A stretch of DNA of 53,669 bases, taken from assembly GCA_017503015.1 (NCBI GenBank), contig JAFVTX010000008.1, positions 1 through 53,669 of the forward strand, given 5' to 3'. The notes under the pieces are model-generated. The model saw only the letters and a list, made by a program, of their open reading frames with translations, was not told where the DNA came from and did no database searches. A program made the position numbers and the translations under genes. This DNA comes from Fibrobacter sp. (GTDB lineage Bacteria; Fibrobacterota; Fibrobacteria; Fibrobacterales; Fibrobacteraceae). Positions 17,287-24,596 of this stretch are shown one piece after another. Position 1 is the stretch's first letter. Each line of letters opens with the position of its first letter.

Positions 17287-18201
17287 CTATTTCCCTAGAA
17301 TCTGTTCCTTGGAATACCCAAAGTAGGAAACGGCTTTTTCAAGAGAAATCGCGCCATCGGCCACCATCTTCCTGGCGGTTTCAAGCTTTTCCGCCTCGGC
17401 CTTTTGACGTTCTTCCGCTAGTTCTCTGCGGAACTCGTCTCCGGCACTCACAAAGCCGTACTTTTGTCCAATACTTACAAATGCCATATCCAGTTCCTTT
17501 AGAGCGTCTCTGCCTATATACTCCTTCAAATATACACTTATTTTTTCCAATATGCAAGTAGCTTCTTTGTGTGGCATCTTGCGCAGCGATTCCTTGAATC
17601 GGGGCAACAATTCAAGCAATTTGTCCTTGTCATATGCATACTTCATTGCCACGATACCCATTGCCGTTGCGGTATCTTCGCAAGCAAAACAGTCGCTGTC
17701 CGGAATATCCGCCATATTCACGAAGGCACAACGGAACGGAAGCACGACCCTCCGAAAGAATTCAGGGTAGCCATCTTCAAGGTGGCTTATGGGATTCCAG
17801 TTCGCCTTTCCGTTATAGAAAATAATCGCCATAGTAGGCAACCCGTCAAAAATGCGATTCCTGTCATAACGTTTCATCAAGGTCCGCACATAGCGGGCAA
17901 CCTGATTAAGCGTATCAGGATCCTGTCCCGACTTGTGTTCCACCAGGATGCCCACAAGAACAGGTGCTCCTGTCGAGACATTCACGCGAAACGCAAGGTC
18001 CGCCTCGCCGGTGTCATCCACTTCGGAATAGGAATCGGGTATCCGGACCAGGGTGTCCAAGTTTACCGCATCAATAAATTCGCTGACATCGCGGTTTACC
18101 TTGGCTGAAAGTTCCAAGAGTAGCCTAAGACGGTCAACGTCGGCAAAAAGCCAGCGAAAAAAGGAATCGTGTTTACGTTTATTCGTATTTTTATCGTCCA
18201 T
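17287..18201 (-). CDS. Rpn/YhgA-family PD-(D/E)XK nuclease (recombination-promoting)
   Basis: The 304-residue protein matches the Rpn (transposase_31/YhgA-like) family. It starts with KRKHDSFFRWLFADVDRLRLLLEL and continues to a PD-(D/E)XK core: Asp68 in GEADLAFRV and Glu88-x-Lys90 in LVEHKSGQD, followed by NQVARYVRTLMKRYD. The C-terminal part is charged and ends with FGYSKEQILGK, a typical tail. E. coli Rpn proteins are DNA nucleases that raise recA-independent recombination. Codon use looks more AT-rich than neighbours. It is a single-gene unit with its own terminator, bracketed by 41-bp direct repeats, consistent with acquisition. Confidence 0.88.
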   Translation of the reverse strand: MDDKNTNKRKHDSFFRWLFADVDRLRLLLELSAKVNRDVSEFIDAVNLDTLVRIPDSYSEVDDTGEADLAFRVNVSTGAPVLVGILVEHKSGQDPDTLNQVARYVRTLMKRYDRNRIFDGLPTMAIIFYNGKANWNPISHLEDGYPEFFRRVVLPFRCAFVNMADIPDSDCFACEDTATAMGIVAMKYAYDKDKLLELLPRFKESLRKMPHKEATCILEKISVYLKEYIGRDALKELDMAFVSIGQKYGFVSAGDEFRRELAEERQKAEAEKLETARKMVADGAISLEKAVSYFGYSKEQILGK

Positions 18202-18402
18202 AAATTCTCCATGACCATACGCGTTGAACGACCGCGCCGGCCGCTAAGGGTTGATCCCCAGTCTATACCGGGAATAAAAATTGTAGGTGATATGGAAAGG
18301 CGACCTGGTTCAGGTCGGCAAAGTCAAGGCAGCTTGCCTAGACCGAATGTAGCCAATATACAAAAGACCCTCGCTCAAAAGCCAGTCAAAAATCCTCATT
18401 TT
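18202..18402. other. Gene-free leader between Rpn and the small ribosomal-protein gene
   Basis: No ORF with protein character is seen. It holds two small inverted repeats, GCGACCTGGTTCAGGTCGGC near 18300-18320 and AAGGCAGCTTGCCT near 18328-18342, that could be RNA structure. It is followed by repeat copy B. Confidence 0.4.
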
Positions 18403-18443
18403 TTGCCGTTTTTGGTCAAAATTCGTGTACAAAAAGAACCAAA
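18403..18443. repeat. 41-bp direct repeat, copy B (flanks the Rpn gene)
   Basis: It matches copy A (17195-17235) at 40 of 41 positions in the same orientation. It ends two bases before the -35 hexamer of the downstream gene. Confidence 0.9.
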
Positions 18444-18445
18444 CC

Positions 18446-18474
18446 TTGACAAAATCCCCATAATTTTCTCTATT
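18446..18474 (+). promoter_or_regulatory. Sigma-70-type promoter of the 31-residue basic protein gene
   Basis: TTGACA (18446-18451) and TCTATT (18469-18474) are separated by 17 nt. The ATG follows at 18518 with GGAG at 18507-18510. Confidence 0.65.
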
Positions 18475-18517
18475 TTGGCACCGAATTTTTATGTTTAACC
18501 CTTAACGGAGAATCAAT

Positions 18518-18613
18518 ATGCCTTGCGGAAAGAAAAGAAAGCGCAGGAAGATTGCGACTCACAAGCGCAAAAAGCGCCGTCGTCGTGACCGTCACAAAAA
18601 GAAACTTCGCTAA
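18518..18613 (+). CDS. Small basic AURKAIP1/COX24-domain (bS22/mS38-like) ribosomal protein
   Basis: This 31-codon gene is below the usual calling threshold. The peptide starts MPCGKKRKRRKIATHKRKK and ends RRRRDRHKKKLR; about two-thirds of residues are Lys/Arg/His. The pattern KKRKxxIxxHKxxKRxRxxRHKKK is the COX24/AURKAIP1 signature, known from mitochondrial small-subunit protein mS38 and the mycobacterial protein bS22; similar short proteins occur in Bacteroidota relatives. It would bind rRNA in the small ribosomal subunit. Support is strong: a promoter with exact TTGACA, GGAG seven nt before the ATG, and an intrinsic terminator after the stop. The ribosomal role is inferred from family knowledge. 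Confidence 0.85.
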   Translation: MPCGKKRKRRKIATHKRKKRRRRDRHKKKLR

Positions 18614-18638
18614 TCCGTTAGCATTTTTGTGATTTCCT

Positions 18639-18668
18639 AAAACGGGGTGCCAACACACTCCGTTTTTT
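18639..18668 (+). terminator. Intrinsic terminator of the bS22/mS38-like gene
   Basis: An 11-bp stem (AAAACGGGGTG / CACTCCGTTTT, one G-T pair) with loop CCAACA is followed by more T. It overlaps the GTG at 18647, which argues against that GTG as the start of the helicase gene. Confidence 0.85.
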
Positions 18669-18706
18669 CGTGTAACCCGACACCGCCACGGAGCCGAAAA
18701 AACCGA

Positions 18707-20848
18707 ATGCAGATCCAGGGATCCATCAAGAACGTCACCTACCAGAACCCGGCCAACGGCTTTACCGTGCTGAAGGTGGTGATTTCTGATACGGGCAAGG
18801 TGGCGGTAGTCACCGGGAATTTTCCTGCACTCACTCCCGGCGAGAACCTGCGGTTTGAGGGCGAATGGGGCCGCCACCCCAAGTTCGGCGAGCAGTTCAA
18901 GGCCTCGGGTTTCGAAATCCTGAAAACAGGCGACGGCAACCTGCGGGACTACCTGGCCAGCGGGCTGTTCCGGGGCATCGGGCCCAAGACCGCCGAACGC
19001 CTGGTGGAGGCTTTTGGAGACGCCCTGCCAGAGGTGCTAGACTGCCACCCCGAAAGGCTCTCCGAGGTAAAAATCAAGGGTATCACTCCCAAGAAGATGG
19101 CGGAGTTCCTGGCCAGCTGGCAAGAGGCCCGCCTGAGCCGCGAAACCATGCTGTTCCTGTACAGCCACGGCATCGTGGGCAGTACCGCCAAGCGGCTGTG
19201 GAGCACCTACGGCGAAGACACCATCCCAAAGATCAAGGAGAACCCCTACCTGCTCTGCGAAGAGGTGTGGGGTATCGGGTTTGCAAGCGCCGACGAAATT
19301 GCCATGAAGCTGGGCCTACCGAAGGACAGTCCCATGCGGTTCCAGGCGGCGCTGCTCTACTCCCTGCAGGAATCGTCCTTCAACGAAGGTCACGTGTACC
19401 TGCCCAAGGACGCCCTGCTGGACCGCACCCTCAAGAACCTGCGGATAGACAACTTTGACGACGACGCGGTTCAAATTCTGATGGAGCAGTTCGAAGGCCT
19501 GTGCAAGAACGGGCGCATTACCCGCGTAGGCGACGACTGCTTTTACCCGTCTATGTTCCGGGCCGAAGATTCCGTGGCACGGAATATCGCGCTTCGGCTA
19601 CAGCGGAACACGCTCCCCACCGAAGGTTTCGAGCAGTACCTGGTGAGCTGGGAGCGGGAACACAAGTTCAGTTTCGACCCGGTGCAAAGGCAGGCCATCC
19701 AGATGGCGCTGTCCCACAAGTTCTCCATCGTCACAGGCGGCCCCGGCACGGGAAAGACCACGATACTCAAGGGCATATTGCATCTTGCCAACCAGATGGG
19801 CGAATCCGTGCTGCTGGCTGCCCCAACGGGCCGTGCCGCCAAGCGCATGGAAAGCCTCTGCGGAGCGCCCGCGAAGACGCTGCACCGCCTTCTGGAAATG
19901 GACCCCGTGTCCAAGAAGTTCAACAGGAACGTAGGCAACCAGCTGCACTGCGACCTGTTGATTGTAGATGAATTCAGCATGGTGGACACCTGGCTTGCAT
20001 CGTCATTGCTAGAAGCCGTGAGCCTTCGGGCACGAATCCTCTTGGTAGGAGACGCCGACCAGCTGCCAAGCGTAGGACCGGGCAACGTGCTGAACGACCT
20101 GCTGCAATGTCCGAAAATCCCGAGCGTGCGTCTGCAGCACATATTCCGGCAGGCCAGCGGCAACGACATCGCCGACAAGGCGGCCAAAATCAACCAGGGC
20201 ATCATGCCTGCGCCTATCGACGGGCCCAACTTCCACTTTATGCCCTACGAGACTCCCGAGGAGGCCCTAGGCATATTGCAGCAACTGGTCACCACAGGCG
20301 TGCGCTCCAAGCTGGACATCGACCTGAAAAGCGACCTGCAGATTCTAGCCCCCATGCGCAAGGGCCCGCTGGGCGTGTTCGAGCTGAACCAGTTCCTGCA
20401 AAGGCTCATGAACGGCAGCGCCCAGAAATTCAAGATAGGCGGCACCGAATGGGGCGCTGGCGACCGGGTGATGCAGACCACCAACAACTACGACAAGAAC
20501 GTGTTCAACGGTGACGTGGGAATTATCTTCAACGTCAAGAAGGACAAGTCCGCCATGACGGTCTTCTTTGACGACAAGACGGTGGACTACGAAGGCGATG
20601 AAATAGAAGACCTGCAGCTGGCCTACGCCTGCACCATCCACAAGAGCCAAGGCAGCGAATACCCCGCCGTCATCGTGATTCTAGACTCCAGCCACTACGT
20701 GATGCTCCAGCGGAACCTGCTTTATACGGCCATCACCCGCGCGAAAGGACACGTGTGGGTACTTTCCGCACCCGGAGCGTTCCACCAGGCCGTCCGCAAC
20801 AACCGCAGCACCAGACGGTACACGAGGTTAAAAGAGAGATTGGGGTAA
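18707..20848 (+). CDS. recD2: RecD2-like SF1B DNA helicase
   Basis: The 713-residue protein has the RecD2/RecD-TraA layout. An N-terminal OB-like domain opens with MQIQGSIKNVTYQNPANGFTV. Helix-hairpin-helix segments follow (YLASGLFRGIGPKTAERLVEAFG). The helicase core contains Walker A GGPGTGKTT, motif II VDEFSMVD, LVGDADQLPSVG, and motif VI YTAITRAKGHVWVLS. It should move 5' to 3' on single-stranded DNA in repair. An in-frame GTG at 18647 would extend it by 20 residues, but that GTG lies inside a terminator stem and family members start at the MQIQG-like position. No recB or recC homologue is nearby, as expected for RecD2. Confidence 0.9.
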   Translation: MQIQGSIKNVTYQNPANGFTVLKVVISDTGKVAVVTGNFPALTPGENLRFEGEWGRHPKFGEQFKASGFEILKTGDGNLRDYLASGLFRGIGPKTAERLVEAFGDALPEVLDCHPERLSEVKIKGITPKKMAEFLASWQEARLSRETMLFLYSHGIVGSTAKRLWSTYGEDTIPKIKENPYLLCEEVWGIGFASADEIAMKLGLPKDSPMRFQAALLYSLQESSFNEGHVYLPKDALLDRTLKNLRIDNFDDDAVQILMEQFEGLCKNGRITRVGDDCFYPSMFRAEDSVARNIALRLQRNTLPTEGFEQYLVSWEREHKFSFDPVQRQAIQMALSHKFSIVTGGPGTGKTTILKGILHLANQMGESVLLAAPTGRAAKRMESLCGAPAKTLHRLLEMDPVSKKFNRNVGNQLHCDLLIVDEFSMVDTWLASSLLEAVSLRARILLVGDADQLPSVGPGNVLNDLLQCPKIPSVRLQHIFRQASGNDIADKAAKINQGIMPAPIDGPNFHFMPYETPEEALGILQQLVTTGVRSKLDIDLKSDLQILAPMRKGPLGVFELNQFLQRLMNGSAQKFKIGGTEWGAGDRVMQTTNNYDKNVFNGDVGIIFNVKKDKSAMTVFFDDKTVDYEGDEIEDLQLAYACTIHKSQGSEYPAVIVILDSSHYVMLQRNLLYTAITRAKGHVWVLSAPGAFHQAVRNNRSTRRYTRLKERLG

Positions 20849-20871
20849 AAAAGGCCCTAAACTCTTTAGAC

Positions 20872-20901
20872 TTCACTCGATTTTTCTTCTATTGCTATAT
20901 T
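20872..20901 (+). promoter_or_regulatory. Candidate promoter giving a leaderless MCE transcript
   Basis: TTCACT (20872-20877) and TATATT (20896-20901) are 18 nt apart. The ATG begins only 7 nt after the -10 hexamer and no Shine-Dalgarno fits between them. Confidence 0.45.
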
Positions 20902-20908
20902 TTTTTTC

Positions 20909-21916
20909 ATGAAACTCAAGCCCATCAAGCAGATAAACTGGATGGAGATGTCCGGCCTTTTGGTCGGTATCTTCTTTACGGTTGCCGTGATGGTATTCGG
21001 GCTTGTGCTCTATACGAAGCTTTTTACCAGCGGAATGATTGGTGTGGAGGAGTATAAGCTCCACAGTACCTTCGACAAGGCTTTGGGACTTAGGCCCGGC
21101 ACCCGCGTGCAGATTAGCGGTGTAGATGTGGGTCAGATTTCGGACATGAAGATCGAGGGCGATGGCGTCTATATGGAATTCACCCTCCGCAAGCAATTCC
21201 AAAACTGGATTACCGACAGCGCCCAGGTGTACGCCATCCGCGACCAGAACGTGATTTCGGCCCGTGTGGTCAACATCGATGTCAAGCGCGGAAAGGGGCG
21301 TGTACTAGAAAACGGGGACTTTTTGCCGCCGGGCAAGGCACAGGATATCGAGACGGTGCTGGAGACGGCCAACGAACTGCTAGGCCGCGTGAACCAGCTT
21401 ATCGATGCCGCCGATACCCTGGTGTCCATGGCCATGGATACGGGAACTACCATCGGCGCCCTGTTCGGCTCCCGCACCCTCTACGACAACCTGAACAGGC
21501 AGCTCTACCGCCTGGACGACATTACCCTCAGCGGCACAAGGGCAATACACAAGGTTTCGGACCTGATGGATACGCTGCAGCTATCTGTTCCGCCCCTCGT
21601 GAACCGGATGGACAACGTGATGAACAATGTCTCCGGAATGATGAACGACGTCTCAGGCATGATGAAAGAGCTGAAGCCCCTGCCCGGAAAGGTGGACGGG
21701 CTCATGGGCAAGCTTGAAGGAACGGTGGGTCGCGCGGACGACATGATTACCGAACTCGGAAAGATTACCGTCGGACTTTCGGATTTCATGGAATCTACGG
21801 AACAGACCCTGGAAAACGCGGACGAGCTAATGGAAGGCATTTCCAACATGTGGATTATCAACCGGAACATGCCTAACCGCGACAGCATTCCCTACATGGT
21901 GGAGACCTTATGGTAA
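20909..21916 (+). CDS. MCE (MlaD-like) lipid-transport substrate-binding protein
   Basis: The 335-residue protein has one N-terminal membrane helix (residues about 12-35) then an MCE domain about 38-125: YKLHSTFDKALGLRPGTRVQISGVDVGQISDM with the usual G(L)xxGxxVxxxGxxVGxV pattern. The rest is a long helical region with repeated MDNVMNNVSGMMNDVSGMMKE-like heptads, able to form a periplasmic needle or channel. MCE proteins form rings that pass phospholipids between the membranes. No mlaE permease or mlaF ATPase is adjacent, so partners must be elsewhere. The TPR-like partner gene overlaps by 7 nt. Confidence 0.85.
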   Translation: MKLKPIKQINWMEMSGLLVGIFFTVAVMVFGLVLYTKLFTSGMIGVEEYKLHSTFDKALGLRPGTRVQISGVDVGQISDMKIEGDGVYMEFTLRKQFQNWITDSAQVYAIRDQNVISARVVNIDVKRGKGRVLENGDFLPPGKAQDIETVLETANELLGRVNQLIDAADTLVSMAMDTGTTIGALFGSRTLYDNLNRQLYRLDDITLSGTRAIHKVSDLMDTLQLSVPPLVNRMDNVMNNVSGMMNDVSGMMKELKPLPGKVDGLMGKLEGTVGRADDMITELGKITVGLSDFMESTEQTLENADELMEGISNMWIINRNMPNRDSIPYMVETLW

Positions 21917-22680
21917 ATAGAATCTTCGCCCTGGCCCTGGTCCTTGTTTTTTCGGGAATGAGTTTCGCTTCCGAGTCTTCGACGCTGGCCTTTCGCGCCC
22001 AGAAGTCCATTGCCAACGGCAAATTCGCCAAAGGTTACGGCCAGCTGGAACGAGCTCTCCTTGCAAGCCGCAAGGAAGCCGATTTAGCCTCCGAAGGACG
22101 GGTCTTGCTGTCTATGGCGAGAGTCCGCATCATGAGTCTGGACCTGGACTTTGCGGATTCCCTACTGAAGGTGGTGCGTCCCGAAGCTCTAGACGATAAT
22201 TCCGCATTGATGCTCAACCAGTCGAAAGTTGCCCTGGCCAACGCCCGGGAAAAATACGGCGACGCCGAAAAAATTTGTCGCTCCATTGACGACGGCAGCA
22301 TCAAGAAACGAGACGAAGCCCTGAAGGCCGCCTACTATTCGGAATGCGCCATCGCCTACGCCGGAGCGGGCCACGAGGACGAAGCCAACGCCGCCCTCAA
22401 GATGACCGGCAAGAACAGCGACACGGACGGCGGCTTTTACGCCTACACTGCGGCAAAGGTCAAGAGGCTCCTGGGAGACTCCGAAGCCGAAAAACTATAC
22501 AAGACGGCCGAAGAAAAATCCATCAAGAACAACTACACCTACATGACCGCCAATATCCTCTGGGAGCGTTCTTTGATCAAGGGTGTTCCGCAGAAAGAAA
22601 AAGACGACCTGCGGCTCCGCTGCAAGAACGCTTTTGAATTGATGGGACTCCCCAACAACGCCAAGCGCTGCGGGAAATAG
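21910..22680 (+). CDS. Secreted helical-repeat (TPR-like) protein coupled to the MCE gene
   Basis: The 256-residue protein has a signal peptide (RIFALALVLVFSGMSFAS) and then helix-turn-helix pairs rich in Ala, Leu and Lys (AQKSIANGKFAKGYGQLERALLASRKEADLASEGRVLLSMARVRI; ALKAAYYSECAIAYAGAGHEDEANAAL), typical of tetratricopeptide-like solenoids. It would be periplasmic. The 7-nt overlap with the MCE gene implies co-translation and suggests a role with the lipid-transport protein. No named family is recognised. Confidence 0.75.
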   Translation: MVNRIFALALVLVFSGMSFASESSTLAFRAQKSIANGKFAKGYGQLERALLASRKEADLASEGRVLLSMARVRIMSLDLDFADSLLKVVRPEALDDNSALMLNQSKVALANAREKYGDAEKICRSIDDGSIKKRDEALKAAYYSECAIAYAGAGHEDEANAALKMTGKNSDTDGGFYAYTAAKVKRLLGDSEAEKLYKTAEEKSIKNNYTYMTANILWERSLIKGVPQKEKDDLRLRCKNAFELMGLPNNAKRCGK

Positions 22681-22737
22681 GTATTAGGAAAGTCAGGCCG
22701 TAAGGCCGTGGTTAGTGGTTAGGACCGATGGTCTCAA
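22681..22737. repeat. Heptamer-repeat plus GC-hairpin element (copy 2)
   Basis: GGCCGTAAGGCC (22697-22708 region) is followed by GTGGTTAGTGGTTAG. It begins immediately after the stop codon of the TPR-like gene and lies between convergent genes. Confidence 0.7.
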
Positions 22738-22744
22738 GATGCTG

Positions 22745-23626
22745 CTAGTTGTTGGTCGTATCGGTTGCGGCGGCAGCGACAGTATCTGCTGCAACGGCAT
22801 TAATTACCGTAGAATCAGTTTTCGTCGAATCCACCGCCGTAGAATCGGCAGGTTTCACCTCTTCGGGCTTTTTCAGCTGAAGCAGGTGGTTGTATGCCTG
22901 CGCTGGCGAAATCTTGCCGTCCGCAAACAAGTCGATAGTCTTTGACACGTCTTCATAAATCGCTGAATACTCATCTTTTTTCAAACCACGATAACCAAGA
23001 ACACGGAATGCCTTATTGTGGAAGCTCTGCCGGAAATTTTTGAAGCTAGGTTGCATCACGTCATTTAGCACCGCTTCAAGGGCAATTTCTGTTTGCATTG
23101 TATCAAGCTCAAAGCTCCTGTACAATGTGCGAATGTGGTTAGGAATTTTTGGATCAGGATAATCGAAATAAGGCCGCATCACGTTAGCCGCTTCCGTTTT
23201 GTTGGGGTATGGACCATTATACAAGCGCAAAGCATAGGCAATGGCGATATTCCACCGCTCTGGGTAAACCCTCAACGCACGGCGCATTACTATAAAGTCG
23301 GATGTGTCCTTCGCATCTGTTGGAGTCACGCCACTCACAAAATAATATGGCGTGTAAAACAAACTGTCCAATTCCGTACAGAGATTCGCTACATGACTCA
23401 GGTAGGCATATTCCTTGCCGCTTAAGTAGCTTTCGCCAAGTTCCGTAAGTCCCTTAATCCAAAAAAGGCCTGCAACAGACGCGTCGTTACCCGCGGCGAT
23501 ATACTTGACATAATCGGCTTTCGGCAAGAAAGACTCGTCGAAATTAGTGTTGGGGAGCGGCTTCGCAAAATGGAAGGCCGCCGCAATGACCGCTATGGCT
23601 AATATGATGATGGCAAGGAAACGCAT
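22745..23626 (-). CDS. TPR-like envelope protein with Asp-Ser/Thr-rich tail
   Basis: The 293-residue protein starts at the ATG giving MRFLAIIILAIAVIAAAFHF, a signal anchor; a TTG four codons earlier is less likely. The body carries ASVAGLFWIKGLTELGESY and NLCTELDSLFYTPYYFVSGVTP, which resemble the 'ADLLWLRAxQYFG ... LDPxFxxPY' TPR proteins seen in several Gram-negative phyla. The C-terminal about 35 residues are low complexity (KPADSTAVDSTKTDST...), with five D-S/T-(A/T/V) triplets. Function unknown. It is separated from pyrF by a repeat-rich spacer, so it is probably a separate transcript. Confidence 0.68.
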   Translation of the reverse strand: MRFLAIIILAIAVIAAAFHFAKPLPNTNFDESFLPKADYVKYIAAGNDASVAGLFWIKGLTELGESYLSGKEYAYLSHVANLCTELDSLFYTPYYFVSGVTPTDAKDTSDFIVMRRALRVYPERWNIAIAYALRLYNGPYPNKTEAANVMRPYFDYPDPKIPNHIRTLYRSFELDTMQTEIALEAVLNDVMQPSFKNFRQSFHNKAFRVLGYRGLKKDEYSAIYEDVSKTIDLFADGKISPAQAYNHLLQLKKPEEVKPADSTAVDSTKTDSTVINAVAADTVAAAATDTTNN

Positions 23627-23638
23627 AGTTATTAACAA

Positions 23639-23691
23639 GTGTGTAGTGTGGAATGATCAATTACACATCACACATTTCACATTACACATCC
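23639..23691. repeat. TGTGTAGTGTGG-type repeat between the TPR-like gene and pyrF
   Basis: GTGTGTAGTGTGGAATGAT is followed by the loosely inverted TACACATCACACATTTCAC and TTACACAT. A sister copy lies at 36769-36802, and fragments lie at 15945-15970. Confidence 0.65.
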
Positions 23692-24596
23692 TATAAGTTA
23701 CAGGCCTCTGCGAGTTTTTCGAGGGCGTCGATGCAGTCGCTTGCGAAGTTCGCCGGGTTGCCGCTGCGCTGGTAGGCGAAGTTCAGACCGCTACTGCTGT
23801 TGAGCACGTGGAACTTGCGCTTGCCGCCGCCGTTGGCAATGGCGGTAAGTACCGTCTTGGCGTCGCCGCCCTGACCGCCGGGCACGCCAGGAATGGACAC
23901 GCCCGGAATCAAGAAGGGAATCTCGTGCTTGTGGGCTACGGTGTAGGCCGTAATCTTTTCAAGCTCTTCGGGATGGGTAGCTCCGACGACTGCGCCCAGG
24001 TATCCGAAGTTTCCGTCCCATTCCATAATCTTGTCGGCTACGGAATAAAACGCTTCGGCCTTGTCCCGAGGGTCGTCGCTACGGACCACAGGCAGGTCCT
24101 GAAAATCGTGGGCGCCCTTGTTGCTCGTGCGGAGCAGCACGTAGGCGCCATGCTCGTCGGCGTTCGTTTCGGAACTGCGGATAAACGGCCCTACGGAATC
24201 GGCGCCCATCCAGGGAGAAACCGTGACGGCGTCCGCCTTGTAAACATCGTAGGCGGCGGTGGCGTAGGCGGCGCTGGACTTGCCGATGTCGCCGCGCTTG
24301 GCGTCGAGAATTACCGGAATACCGGCACTGCGGTAATCGGCAATCAGCTGCTGCAGTACCAGCATGGCCTGCACGCTCACGCATTCGTAGTAGGCACTGT
24401 TGGGCTTGACTACAGCCGGCTGCACACCCCGTTTCAGGGCGCATTCCAAAATTTCGGAATAGAAACGCTTGATCTTGTCTTCGGCAGAGCCATCAGGGCA
24501 GCAGGGGTCAATCAGCTTGAGCACAGGATCCATGCCCAGGCAAATCGGGTTTCCGCACTTGGCAATGCGTTCTTCTAAACGGGCCTGAAAGTTCAT
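23691..24596 (-). CDS. pyrF: Orotidine-5'-phosphate decarboxylase (type 2)
   Basis: The 301-residue protein matches the longer class of OMP decarboxylase. The catalytic motif ILDAKRGDIG is intact (Asp98, Lys100, Asp103). LGMDPVLKLIDP near the N-terminus and IPGVPGGQGGDAKTVL near the C-terminus (phosphate site) are also seen. It converts OMP to UMP in the last step of pyrimidine synthesis, in the cytoplasm. It overlaps the methyltransferase stop codon by one base (TAATG) and ends the four-gene overlapped operon prenyl synthase-dxs-methyltransferase-pyrF. Confidence 0.95.
   Translation of the reverse strand: MNFQARLEERIAKCGNPICLGMDPVLKLIDPCCPDGSAEDKIKRFYSEILECALKRGVQPAVVKPNSAYYECVSVQAMLVLQQLIADYRSAGIPVILDAKRGDIGKSSAAYATAAYDVYKADAVTVSPWMGADSVGPFIRSSETNADEHGAYVLLRTSNKGAHDFQDLPVVRSDDPRDKAEAFYSVADKIMEWDGNFGYLGAVVGATHPEELEKITAYTVAHKHEIPFLIPGVSIPGVPGGQGGDAKTVLTAIANGGGKRKFHVLNSSSGLNFAYQRSGNPANFASDCIDALEKLAEACNL

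Noticed and set aside
18290-18345. Possible tRNA or small RNA in the two hairpins before the bS22-like gene
   Set aside because: No T-arm (GGTTCRA) or acceptor pairing could be assembled; only two isolated hairpins are seen.
18647-18706. GTG start 20 codons upstream for the RecD2-like helicase
   Set aside because: The GTG lies in the stem of the preceding terminator, and homologues begin at the MQIQG position.
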